Source of the DNA: Carposina sasakii
Taxonomy: Eukaryota; Arthropoda; Insecta; Lepidoptera; Carposinidae
Length of the DNA stretch: 64,000 bases
Assembly: GCA_014607495.2 (NCBI GenBank)
Contig: CP053153.1
Span: 4,340,001 to 4,404,000, forward strand
Direction: 5' to 3'
The notes beneath the pieces were generated by a model. It worked only from the letters and a program-made list of their open reading frames with translations. It was not told the origin of the DNA and did not search any database. The translations under genes and the position numbers were made by a program. Shown here in pieces: positions 11,344 to 24,600 of the stretch (position 1 is the first letter of the stretch; every line of letters begins with the position of its first letter).

Positions 11344-11974
11344 AACATAAGAATATTAGTTACATTCATGGTTGCAAAAAAGTTGACGAAACAATCAGAC
11401 CCTGGTTTCACCTCGAATTTCCCTTAATAATAAATAAATAAATAAAAAGAACTTTATTCAAAAGTAACAAATTTGCTGCTTATGTTAAGAGTAATATAAT
11501 TTAGTATAGTTTTGAAATGGTCGGAGCCTCAGCATTAATGCTGTTTTTCAGTATCCGCCGGGATTTCTTACACTTAGTCTTTATAAATAAAAAACAGTTA
11601 GGCATAAAGTTAGGCATTAAATAAGTAACAAAAATTTGGAATAAGAAAAAAGCATAAACAAAATAAAATAAACAGAATAAAATAAACGGAAGAGACCAAC
11701 CGGTACCCCATATAAAATTACCTAGCCAGATATTTCAAGTACTGAAAACCATAGATACACCTTTTAAAAACTTCATTCCAATGAAATCTCTCCCCTATCT
11801 CTAAACTACATCCCTGCCAAACTGCATCTTCAAATATAACGTAGTTTCTGCGATTTCGTTATGAGTGTGTTTCACTTACATAAAACTTAACCAATAATCC
11901 AGTTAATTAATCGTAAATACGGATACAAGTACACTGAGCTTAGTAAAAAACGCACATTTCTTGCATCTTAGTCT
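11344..11974. other. Central spacer of the palindrome
   Basis: About 630 bp of single-copy sequence between the arms. It contains a short (AATA)n run near 11430 followed by AACTTTATTCAAAAGTAAC, which looks like a SINE-type tail. No ORF or transposase motif was recognised. Confidence 0.6.
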
Positions 11975-13261
11975 AAGAATTTGCCCAAAAAATAAATTTA
12001 CAAGATCATACAATACATAGAAAATAAAAAATTACGAGCAATTAGAATATGGTTAGAATAAATACCTATATATTTTGTACAATAAAATCTATTCTCTATT
12101 AGAATGAGTACAGATTATTTACAAAAATAATGAAAATAAAACATTTATTGATTGCAAAATAAAGAAGAATCAAAGGTACTGTTACCTACTGGGTACGGGT
12201 GATTCGGAGCTGCCGATTAAAAGGTAAGCGTAGGTGTTAGAACTCTATATTAGGTGGAGCAGGTTACAAAATTCCAGCACTTATCACTATAACTCTAGTA
12301 CAAGACACTTCCAATAGTTCACTGTAAACTTCTTCACTATACACTATCGCTGGTATCGTTTTCCTTAGCTTATTTAGCTTCCAATCTTATTCAAAGATTG
12401 AACTAAGACTGACTCCGTCGGCCGAGATCCGCCGTATTTATACGGCTCGACGTTCGGTCCCGAACATTCGGGAATATACCCGAGCGACCCATCTACAAAA
12501 ACCCCGTATGTTATCCGGGCAAGCCTGGAACGTTCTCGGGCGTTCATTCAACAACACTTAAACTAAACACGCCGAGACTACAACAGAACATGCTAGTAAA
12601 CGATATTGCGTTCTATTCTGCTACTAGCGACATCTAGTGAGCTAATGGGTAAACTCCCCGGTCGTAACAGTACCAACAGGATTCTATGTTATATTCTAAA
12701 TGTCTGCAAAATGTTAAAATAATAAAATAAAAAGTACTTACGAATCAAGAAGTATTCACCAGTGTCCGGTTTTGATAGTCCAAATCACAGATAACAGTCA
12801 CAGTAACAATTTAACAAGCCAAGTCGTCGTATAAATGAGAATCAGAGTCCAATAAACAAGCGTGATCGAAACAGTATCCTTCAAGACATACGGCACAGCA
12901 GTAGACTATCAGAAGACTAATAACAGACTGAAGTAAAAGACATGTTTGAGCACATAGTGTCATAAAACAGCTGCTTCGTACTAATGAGGGTCGAATAGTT
13001 TCCCAGAAAACTTGAATACGAGACTGTAACAAAATTCTACGAAGAACAATAGAAACCCACGTACAAAAGATCTCATGCGGTAAACTTCTAAAGATAAAAA
13101 CTTTATTGATCGCACGTGCGCCAGGTAGGCAATGTTTGTGTGTAGCCTAAAATGCATTCTACTTCAATTTTAAACGCATCTTTGATGAATAAAGTAATAT
13201 TTTTTAATAATATTTTATCTTCTCACCAAAATGAGAAGATACGGAAACTTACCGGTAATTT
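11975..13261 (-). mobile_element. Right arm of the giant palindrome
   Basis: Mirror image of 8989-11343 without the two MITEs. A further 30 bp (13262-13290) ending TTGCCCATCTCT separates it from the right copy of the 51-bp direct repeat; that 30-bp piece has no partner at the left end. Confidence 0.9.
12180..12669 (-). mobile_element. Solo LTR in the right arm
   Basis: 490 bp with GTAC target duplications at 12176-12179 and 12670-12673. It is the mirror copy of 9582-10380, so the LTR was there before the arms were duplicated. Confidence 0.8.
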
Positions 13262-13290
13262 CTCAATCTTCTCAGAAGTTGCCCATCTCT

Positions 13291-13341
13291 ACTTACTACC
13301 TATAATCAACATTACATAGTAGTAAAAATGTGACCAAAATT
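13291..13341. repeat. Right copy of the 51-bp direct repeat
   Basis: Identical to 8943-8993. It ends 16 bp from the stop codon of the FLASH-like gene (13358-13360), so the duplicated sequence was 3' UTR or adjacent intron of that gene. Confidence 0.85.
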
Positions 13342-13357
13342 CTATAAAATTATTTCA

Positions 13358-15612
13358 TTAGAATGTAGTTGCAGGCCTTTTGGCCACTTTCCTGCGTCTT
13401 TTAACAAAAATACGTACATCTGGTGCATCAGTGGCATTTTCAGAATCCAATGTATTTGTATCAGATGATTGATCAAGTAGAGAGTTATTATTTGGTGCAT
13501 CAGGATTAGATAAACTTTGAGCCTGTACCACTTTATGAGGTGTAGAGGTAGCTAAAGCCTGCAAATTCAGATTTTGCGCTCTCAAGACATCTAAATTGGT
13601 CTTAGTACCAATTTCCTGTTCATTAATATTAGGTTCGGGCACAGATGATTGAATTCCACTAGAAATAACTACTGTTTTGACAACATCAGGTTCTGGCTCC
13701 ACAACTTTAATATTGGAATCATCAGCATTACTATATACAATTTCTACCTCCATTGGTACAGGCTGCTCTGCCTGTTGTTTAACTTTTTCTGTTTCAGTTG
13801 ATTCACATTGCTCTGCTTCAACTGCAATTGGTTTAGCAAACTGTGGGCTAATAGTATCCTGCCTAGTAATTAAGTCTACTGCATCTTGTGCATCTTCACA
13901 TATAGGTAAGTAATTATGTTTAATAGACACAGCCACTTCACCAGAACTTACACCTAAATCTTCTGGCATGATCAAACTATTGCTATCACCAAATAAGTCA
14001 CTGAATTTTGATTTTATTTCTGACTGATGTTTTTTGGATTTACCATGAGATTCATCCATTACTTTATCTTTTAAATTGGAATCTTGCTTTTTTTGCTTCT
14101 TTGACCTTTTAGGTTTTTTAATATTTTGAGATGACAGATCAGGTTTATCTGCATTTTTTTCTTTTATAGTAACTGTTTCTGATAGTTTATTTTTGTCAAC
14201 AATTTTACTATCATCACTGATATGCTCTACACTCACAGCCACTTCATCTTTAATGTCCACATCAATATTTTTATTACAGTGTGTTGGTGTTACACATTTC
14301 ATTTCATGTTCAACCAAATCACTATTTTCATCACTCAAGAGTAGATCACTAGCAACTACCTGCCTGTCACTGATTTGCATTTCACTATCATTTTCTTGTA
14401 GATTTCGTTTTGTAGAAATCAAGTTTTCTTTGCTACATTCGCCAGCATCCTCAATCAATGCATTACCCTGTTTTTCTTCACATACTGCCTTTTGGTTTTT
14501 ATCATTTTTAATTTTTCCATCATTTTGCTTCAAACACAAATCATGTTTTGTTTTGGTGTCAGTATTCAGTTCATCTTGATCTTTCCTGTTTCGATCTCTT
14601 TGTTTGTTTGCCTTTAATTTATGTTCGGAACTAGGTTTAGGTTCGGTGGCTACATCCAATTTAGACTCTTTGTCGGATTTCTTTGCATGTTTTTTAACTT
14701 TAACCATGTCCTTTATTGATTGAACTTTAGGAATAATACTGTCATTAGATGAATCATCAGTATCTTTGATAAGGGGCATACAAAGTTTTGCTACTTTATC
14801 ATTATTTTGTTTTATCTTATCAGTGCTATCTTTTCTGGGTGGAATTTTTGATGTAGGGTGTTCCGTTTCTACCAATTTTTTGTTATGACTTTTCTTTTGA
14901 TCATTTTGCATGTTAATATCCTTAACAGTATCATCCTTTGGTTCAGGTTCTGTAGTATGTAATCCTAAATTTGGTTTCACTTCAGGCTTTCTATCCTGCC
15001 CTTTTTTCTTACAATTTGTACTTTTATCAGAACTTTTGTGTTGTTTTGATTCTGTTTTACTTATATGCTGATCTTCACTACAATTTTTTGAATCTTTTTT
15101 GTTGCCCTTGCTATTTTTGTGTTTTTTAGTACCTTCATTACGATTTTTATTATCTGTGACAGATTCTTTAGCTAAATGTTTTACATCAATTATCTTATCA
15201 TTATCCACACTGGTCCCAGCTAGCTGAGTGTCAGACAATATACGTTTTTCAATTTTTTCAACATTATTGACATCATCAGTTTTCTTCTCATCAACTTCTT
15301 GAAAGATATAGTCATCTAATTCACCAGATTCGAAAGATTCTAGAGTATTCTGGTTTTCTTCGACATCTTTATAGATTACTTCTAGTAAATCTGTTTCAGA
15401 CTTTTCTTTGGATGACTTTTCTGTCTCTGGCGGTTTTTTCAAAGCCTCAGGTACTTCAATGCGATTGACACCCCATTGAGAATGCGGTATAATAACTCCT
15501 ACATTTTGTCTCTTTTGTGTATTGGTAACGTCATCTTCTTTTTGTTTCGTTGTATGTTTATTACTTATTTTTCTGGGATCATCTAGTTGAGTCACAGCTG
15601 TACTTCTAATCT
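13358..15612 (-). CDS. FLASH-like exon 7 (large, last)
   Basis: Acceptor TTTATACAG|AGATTAG, 751 codons plus TAA. Highly charged, low complexity (Lys, Asp, Glu, Ser, Asn). Has [12 protein letters not shown] near its start, [10 protein letters not shown] near two thirds, and a basic end [10 protein letters not shown] possible internal donor after 13418 could skip this stop. Confidence 0.75.
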
Positions 15613-18600
15613 CTGTATAAATGACAAAATACATGCATTTTATTAACTTAATTATAAAGTAGTTATCTACGTGCGTGACACTAGAATATGTAAGTAAATA
15701 AAAACGTTTTCAGTATAAAATGTTTGTATACAATCAAGAATAATGAATAAAAATTATGTTTAACTAATTGAATATTTTATGTAAAGGTTATTGGCGGGCC
15801 TCTATTCAGTAGTGGACTTTGAATGTAATGATAATGATGTAGAGGGATGTTATGGAAAAAAAAATTAGACATACCTACCTCTAGTTGTTTGTGTAGGACA
15901 ATTTTCTGCTGATGCAAATTCTGGAGTTTGACGAGAAAACTTTTCAACAGGTACTGTTTGCACATTTGTATGCAAGTCTAATTCTTTATCTCTTTGATAA
16001 CGATCCCTTAAAAAATCCCTTTGCGAGTCAATTTTCGCCCGTTTGCTACTTGGCTCTGACTCATGATATTCATGTCTACCCCATTTAATATTTGGTTTAT
16101 CATAATCATGCTTATGCCTATGTTGTTGTTCATACTTATTACTATAATGGGTTTTGCTACTATATCTATCAGGGCTATCCTTATAAGTATGATAATCATT
16201 TCTTTCTTTTCTATAATCAGTTGCTTGGTGTTCTCTATAATAATCATTACTTCCTCTCCAATGTCTATCCGGACTTAAATTTCTCTTGTGCCTATAAGTT
16301 GTATCATATCTATCTTTATTTATGTATTTATCACTGTCATGGTAGTCAGATCTACTATGTCTGGCTCTAGAGTTAGTGTAGGGATCTTGATTATATCTAT
16401 TATCAGGGTGCAATTCCAATGTTTTAATATTAGATCTATCATTGCCAGCTCTTAACTGGTAGACTCTTTCATTTTCATGTTTATTAAAGACTTCTGATTC
16501 ATGTTCAACACTTCCTTTGTCATTATCTTCATCGGTACTAAATTTAGCATACTCCTCTCTGTAAACAAAAAATAATTTATAATCAAAGTTGTTAATGAGT
16601 AAACATTATACTTATCTGTTCCATCCATCATTTTATCGCAATTCCTTTCAACGATTTTCATTACCCATAAAATGATTCGCAGAACTTTTAGTACAATATT
16701 TAACAAATCCTAGAATTAGGTTACATCGCAATTTCATTTCCTCGAATATACATTATCTAAAAACACAATTCATCGTTATTTGTTTTCATGTTTAAATTAT
16801 TTTATCGAAATAATGTTACATCGAAATTTTGCTACCCATATTTTTGTTTCATCTTAAGTTTCAGTTTGAAAAATAATTGAAACACCGATTTTTACTTCAA
16901 TAAATCAATGGACATGGCTAAATACGATTTCTTCTTTCTAGAGCATTATTCAGACAAAAATTAGGATGAATGAAAAAAATTATTTAAAACGACTCAGTTC
17001 ACCCCTACTCCACGCAGTCTTGTCTGTCCTACCCCTAGAGTGCAATGTAAAAGCGCGTAGGTGCGGAGGGGCGAGGCGGCCCGCGAGCTGAGGAGCAGGT
17101 GGATGCAACTCTCACCGCCGCGGCTGAGGATAGCCGGCGCAACCGGCCAGCAAACCAAGGCGCGGTGGTGAGCGTTACATTCATCTGCGACGATAAGCTC
17201 GCGTGGGACCGCGTGGCACCGCGTAAGACCGCCTGGGCCCCGCAGCGCCGGAGCCGTGACAGAAACCATGCCTGCTGCATGCTGTATGTTTGCTTGCATG
17301 CATGTTGCATAGTTGATTAATACTAAAAAGTTGTTATGTGCAAAAGTATTATGACTTTCTACACATTGTAACGTGTTTTTACGAATAGTTACATCGATAA
17401 TTAATACTTTTATGAAATATAATTTCGATATATCGTTTTTCTGGTAATCAAAACATTTTAAAAGACTTTTTTAAGAAACGTTTTTCAATTATATGAAACA
17501 GCGATGATTAACTATTTGAAGAATTGAAATAATATATATTAAAAATCGTGGAATAGTTTTCGGTAAAATGAAATTGGATATTTTAAAAAATCTGTATTCT
17601 AATAGACACCCGTTCTGGAGCACTAGTAGATATTGTTAATAGATTTTCTCACCTTGAAATAGGCATTGATTGCCTTCTTTTTTTTATACTCAAAGGTTTT
17701 GAGTTCTCACTTGCCCGAGGTTTGGTTGTCTCAATAGACTTAGGTAACTGGTCTGATCTCTTTGGGAACTGATCTGATCTTATAGGTAAATGGCCAGACC
17801 TTAGAGGTGAGTGATCAGATCTTCCAAGTAACTGGTTTGGTCTTCCAGGCAACTGGTTTGACCTTCCAGGCAGCTGGTCTAATCTTACAGGAAGCTGCTC
17901 TGATCTTAGAGTCAACTGTGCTGACCTCAAAGGTAACCTGTCTGATCTAACAGGTAACTGGTCTGATCTTACTAACAAATGGTCTCTATTTTCTTTAGCT
18001 TCATATTTTTTATTGTATGTGCTTGCAGAAATATCTTGAGTGGGTTTCAGTTTATTTGCAATATCTTCTGTACTATTGAAACTGTTTGTTGAGGTTGTAT
18101 CTTCTGAAGGCATATGTTTGATTTCTTTTCTAAAAAAGAAAACAAAATATAATATGGATATTCTTATGTTTATTCTTCTATAACAGCAACATGATTCAAA
18201 ATTATAGATACCATGATCATAAGTGTCAGATCAGAACTACAGAGCCATCGGAGAGAACTTACCCATCTGCCTCGAATTTGGCATGTTATCAAATAGAGCC
18301 ATTTTCGAAACCAGCGCGGCGGGTGCGGGTAACGATTTTGGATTGCACAACGCAAATTATTTTTGTTTTAAAAAGATATGGTATGCCATTATTCAGATAT
18401 TTTGTTCGCAAAAAAATATATATCTCGCCGACACAACACTACACCGCTACAGAGTAGCGCGTCCTACCCGCTGGATCAGAGAACGGGCTAACGCTACCAG
18501 TGCAACCGCCGCGCCCGCCCCGCTAACAGCAAAATTTGAGGCAGAGGCAGAAGACTTGCAGACCAACTCATTATGTGTTATATAACAGTCCATGTTACAG

Positions 18601-21600
18601 TACATTAATCTGGGCAGTACTAAAAATCATGTGAGAGTATACACTATTCCTTACATCATAAACTTACTTACCTTGCTTGAATTTCAGGAGCAGGGCTTTT
18701 ATCATTGTTTGAGCTTACTTTACTTTTGCAGCTGTCGGAATCACTAAAAGCAGGCTCTTTTTTTCTTTTTCCTTTGTGAATATTTCTCTCAACATGTAGT
18801 AACCTATTTCCATACTTCTGTAAACTGCCCACCACCCAACCATCTAGCCTAAAACATAATAGAGTAAAGATTAATCTTAAAAACCATAATATCTGGATAT
18901 ACACAAGTAGACTTTGGTTATGGGTTCCAATGACACACATATTTTATACATTACATTTTTTTTATTTTTTTATTTACCATTTTAATGAATACATTAATAC
19001 TACAATTTGCCACTCACGTAGTCCTTATTGGTCTGTCTGGAGTGGCGAGATCGTTCCGTTTACATAATACCTTTTGATTAAATGTAAGTTATTTCTAGGC
19101 GACTGTACAAAGTCTCTTATTAGTTCAGCAGGCATTTCGTTAATTATATCCGGTAGCATATACTCCCATGTGCGTGTACCATATACATTGTTATATTTTG
19201 GCAGGCTAAATGTTTTTGTATAGGTCAGCGTTCTCATGCAAGTTGGTCTAACTTTTAATTCTAGACAATTTAAATTAGGATATTCCTCACTTAAAATTGC
19301 AAATTTGATTTTATTGATTTATTTATGATTTATGATTCCTAAAGTCTCGTAGTTTGGGTAGGTACTAACTAAGCAATGGTATAAATACATTCATGACTCC
19401 GAAACAACAATAATGTGCGCATGCGTGTGTGATAAAATTGCTAAAATTAACTGGCAACACAAACATGATGTAAATAAGTTTTCTTATTTAACACAAACTG
19501 TTTACTTTTAAAAGGTACAAAATTTCATTGCTGTTTGTATTGATTAAACTCAAAGGCACAATTAATTTTAATAAATTTTTGTGTGCATCATCAATATGTC
19601 CAGCAGGCCTATTGGCTATCTTTTTTGACAGTTCTAATAACCATCACTCTGAAGCCTTATCTGAAGAAAATTTTGGCAACACACACATACATGTCACTTC
19701 CAGTTCAATAAGTTTCAATGAGTGATCATGACTATGAACTGTCAAAAAAGATAGCCATTACGGGGGCTGGGAAGTTTTAAATTATTAATAGGACCCAGTA
19801 GGTGGTGCACAGTCAGTTCCAGTAATTAAAGCTGATGTAGGGCCACAAATATAAATTAATACTTACTCCTTATGTAGGTTAGTGATAGTTGCACCTTTTC
19901 TCTCAACTTCAGCCTTAGAAGTCTTTAATAATGAAGAAAAGTTAATAAGAAGTTTTTTATGCTCTCCATGTAAGACATCAAAATCCTGTGAAATACCCTA
20001 AATATTCAATGTACATTCATTCTACATTCTAATAAGAATATTTTATTCATCTCACACAATGTGAGATAAATAAAATGGCTAGTTAATCAAAACTGTAATG
20101 TACCTTTCTTTCTACATATTTAGAGTGTATATAGGCCAACAAGAAATTAATATAATTTGGTCAGTGATCGGATGAGGTAGTGAAATTTAGAGTCGAAACA
20201 AACTTGATTCCGGCAGTCACACACTTACACCTAAATTTACGTAAAAATATCTAAATTTAAAATTTAAAGTTTGCAAACTTGATTCCGGCATTCACACACT
20301 TACACCTAAATTTACGTAAAAATATCTAAATTTAAAATTTAAAGTCGAAACAAACTTGATTCCGGCAGTCACACACTTACACCTAAATTTACGTAAAAAT
20401 ATCTAAATTTAAAATGAGTTTAAATTTAGTTAATTTTAATTCAATGTATGTATGCGTAAATTCATGTATTTTGATCAAATTGGAGAAAAACCATGCCTAA
20501 GATATTCTACTTTAAAAAGGAACATCATGACATCATTTAAATCACGATAAAAGTTATGATTTCTGCTTAAAACAATAAAATTGTTGTTTGAATTTTTCTT
20601 AGCTTTTCTGGAGATGAATGATGAATCTTAGTCGCTAAAGCTTTTTTTTTACTATAAATACAGTGCAAAACTTATTTCTAAATTGAAGTCCCACAAAACT
20701 GTTAAAACAGTTTGCCTGCGGGTTATTTATTCTGACCACACTCTTTATCCTAAACCTAAAAAGCCGACACTTGTAAATTTTATAATGTGTTGCCAGTATA
20801 TGCCGTCAAAAAAAGAAAAGAGTGAACGTAAGAGCAAAAATGAATGATAAAAGTAGGAGTGGATAATCACTGGATAATCTTGTTGTCTTTTTTACCATTC
20901 TGCTGCTTCTCTAACAACGGTTATTATAATAACCTTACGTTTTAACAACATATCATGTTCGCTGAAGCGCTAACAACTCCAAAAAGACACCTTTATTTTT
21001 AAGTATAATTTAATTTATAAGTTTTTTCCGGTTCCGGACGTATGTTTACCTAGGACAGATGGTCAGTCCGTAGGTCCAACTTTGAGGAGGTAAATCGGCG
21101 AATCCAATTCGCAGCGGCATCATGCGGGAAACTAAGAAGCGTGTTTGTGTCCAAGATACCCCAGTCCTTAAAGACGAAGGTTTCAACCAGTGCGTGCTGC
21201 CGGTAATGACATACGATGCCGAGACTTCCTCATAAAGAAGCTCAGGATAGCACAGCGAGCAATGGAAAGAGCTATGCTCGGGATCTCTCTGCATGATCGA
21301 ATCAGAAATGAGGAGATCCGCAGATGTACAAAGATCACCGACATGACTCAATGGTTCAGCAAGCTAAAGTGGCAATGGACAGGGCACATAGCTCGAAGAC
21401 TGATGGCCGATGGAGCTGGAAAGTTTCATGTAGTAGTTAGTATATTTTTCAAAATTTTATTTTCAGTGGATCCTTCTAAATAAAGGCTTGGTGGTGATAA
21501 TAACCCAATTAACCAATGTAAAATGCCTTAACGGCCATTAACGTGTATCGAACCTGTTGTGTATTTTGGGGGTTTCTCCAAGAAAAAAACAAAATCACGT

Positions 21601-24600
21601 AACTACCAGATAAGGGAGTGTACGTAGGGACCGTCGGTATTGTCTCTTTAATAGTTTCAGTTTGAGTTTTTAGTTCTTCTTTTAGTTTCTTCCAGAGTAA
21701 GGTTATACAACTAACGATTGACGAAAAACTGCGGCCACTCCAACAAGAAAATATTGAAATGAAAGAGGAAATTAAGAAGTTGCAAACTAGGGTCCAATAC
21801 TTAGAAACTGAAACTAGGAAAAATAATTTGATAATTTATGGTATAGAAGAACAGGAAGAGGATAATATCGGGCTAATGGATATTGTTTTGAATCTATTAA
21901 ACGAAGCAAATAAGAAAATTAATTCAGACAGCTGGGACAAATGGGAGATTGGCCTGGTACAAAGAATTGAGAAGAAAGTTGAAAAGAAGACAAGACCGAT
22001 AAAGATTAAATTCACACTTACTTGGAGAAAACACGAGATCTTGAAAAATAATAATAAGTTCCCCAAAAGTATAAAAATTTCAGAAGACTTTTCAAAAGAC
22101 ACTATCGAACTCAGAAGATCCTTAATTCCTAAGATGATTGAAGCTAGGGAAGCAGGCAAATATGGAGTAATATCCGAAATAAAATATTTGAATTTGAAAA
22201 TATGCTATTATAAAAAAGGACCAACTTATAATAAAAGAAAAACGTACAAATAATTTTAAAAAAAAGGAAGAGACTACAGTCTACATCTCCACCCCTAAGC
22301 TCACCATCGAAAAACTATTACTCTATACAAAAAGGACCTGCTAAGAAATTTACAAAGCCCTCTAAGTTACTAAAAATTACAACGGAAACAGAAAAAGATG
22401 CTCAACATAAAGAAAACGAGGCAAAAAACAATTAAAGGGGAGCCGGAAAACATATACATGTCCCAATCCGGCTGGTCCCCGTGGGATATTAGACCACCAC
22501 CCTCTAACGTCAAGACAAGTTCCATCACATTCAGAAGAATGCCATAAACCTAAAAATGTAACTACACGTGATAGAAACAATTTCCTGTATGTGTGTACCT
22601 ATAATGTACGCGGATTAGTTAATAACACAAGACAAGTTGAATTGGATAATGCTTTAAGAAATATTATTTGGGATGTATCAGAGACAAAAAGAGAAGGTAT
22701 ATATATTAACGAAAATGCTGAATACATAATTATGAACTCTGGCAAAAAAAGTGGCTTCAGTGGAGTAGGATTCATGATCAAGAAATCATACAGGAAGAAT
22801 ACAATAGACTTAATTGCGGCTAGTGATCGTGTGGAAGGTTAGATATGGAAATAGCTGGAAAACAATACTACTTCATTCAAGTTTATGCTCCTACCAAAAA
22901 ATCTACTGAAGAAGATATTGAAATTTTCTATAAAGATATTAATGACATACTAGAAAACATAAATAATAATAATAATAGTGGCACCATGTGGTTCTAACGG
23001 CCCTTAGTGCTCTGCCTACCCCGTAAGGGATAAAGGCGTGATTATATGTATGTATGTATGTATATTAATATGTATTTAATAATGTAATAATAATGGGTGA
23101 TTTCAACGCTAAAATAGGGAAGCCTACGATAAAGCAGTCATGGGGCTATGGGATTAGAAATCACAGAGAAGACTATCCAATAGACTTTTGTATGGAAAAA
23201 CAAATGCACATCATGAGTACTTAGTTCAAAAAGAATCTGAAACAAATATGGACTTGGCATACACCTGACCATACAGCGTACAATGAAATAGATTTCATTA
23301 TAACCAAAAACACAAGCACCATACAAAACATACAGATTATTGGAACCCCACTCACCCAACAGATCATAGACTTGTCAGAGCAAAACTTGTGCTGATGAAT
23401 AACTAAAAGATCAAGAACAACATTTAAAAATAAACAAAACACAAGGCTTCTTCTAAAAGAACAGGAACGGACTGAAAAAATATTCTCACAGAAAAGTATA
23501 AATATTAATTTTACATCCATACAAGAATACTATTCCACAGTAACGGAAAATATTAAGCATTGTTTGAATAATTTACCATCAAACCATGTAAACAATTCCA
23601 AAGAAGATAAGATTACACCTGAGATAGCCTACATGATATCAGAAAGGGAAGAGTTAAAAATGAAAAGCAATAAAACTAAAGAAGATAAAAAACGTCTAAC
23701 TAGACTTTACTGGAAAATAAGTACGAAAATTAAAGATAATATCAAAAGTCACCAACAAAAAATAATAGAAGAAAAGTTGGACCAGAGAAGTTCAGGTAAG
23801 AGAGCAGAAAAAAGACTAATGACCTCGAAACCTTGGATAGCAGCACTAAAGAACAAAGCCAACTTTAAGAAAACTAACAGAAAATCTATATATAATACAC
23901 ATTGCATCTGATTTCTACAGACAACTGTATCATACTGAAAATGAACTCAGTGACGGAAATATGGCTTTAATGGAAAGTTTAAACAAGGAAATAACCACAG
24001 ACGACGTGCCTCCCTTTTTGGAATCTGAAATAAGAGCATCACTGAGAAGTTTAATGACAATGAAAAGCCCGGGCAGTGACAACATAACAAATGACATTTT
24101 AAAATCTATAATAGAACCTATCACCCCAATTATAACAACACTATTTAATGAAATATTATATAAAAAAATCATACCTAAGGAGTGGGAAACTTCTATTATA
24201 ACTTTGCTATATAAAAAAGGCAGCCCACTAGATATGGGAAACTACAGACCTATAGGTCTCCTGCCCGCTCTGTATAAGGTTTTCACAAAAACAATACTCA
24301 GAAGACTCATGCCAATTCTTGATTTTAACCAACCAAAAGAACAAGCTGGTTTCAGGCAAAAAATTTCAACAATACGAGTAGATCACATTTTCGTTCTAAA
24401 TCAAATCATAGAAAAATTTACTGAATATAAGAAAGATCTTTACATAGCCTTTATAGATTACTAGCGGTCGCCCACGACTTCGTCCGCGAAAGGGGGCATT
24501 GCACCCGTGCGAAGCCGGGGCGGATTGCTATATACCCTATAGACTTCCTCGATAAACGGGCTATCTTACACTGAAAGAATTTTTCAAATCAGACCAGTAG

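Noticed and set aside
13677..14579. Long plus-strand open frames opposite the FLASH-like exon 7
   Set aside because: Antisense shadows of a low-complexity coding exon; composition mirrors the Lys/Glu codons of the real frame.
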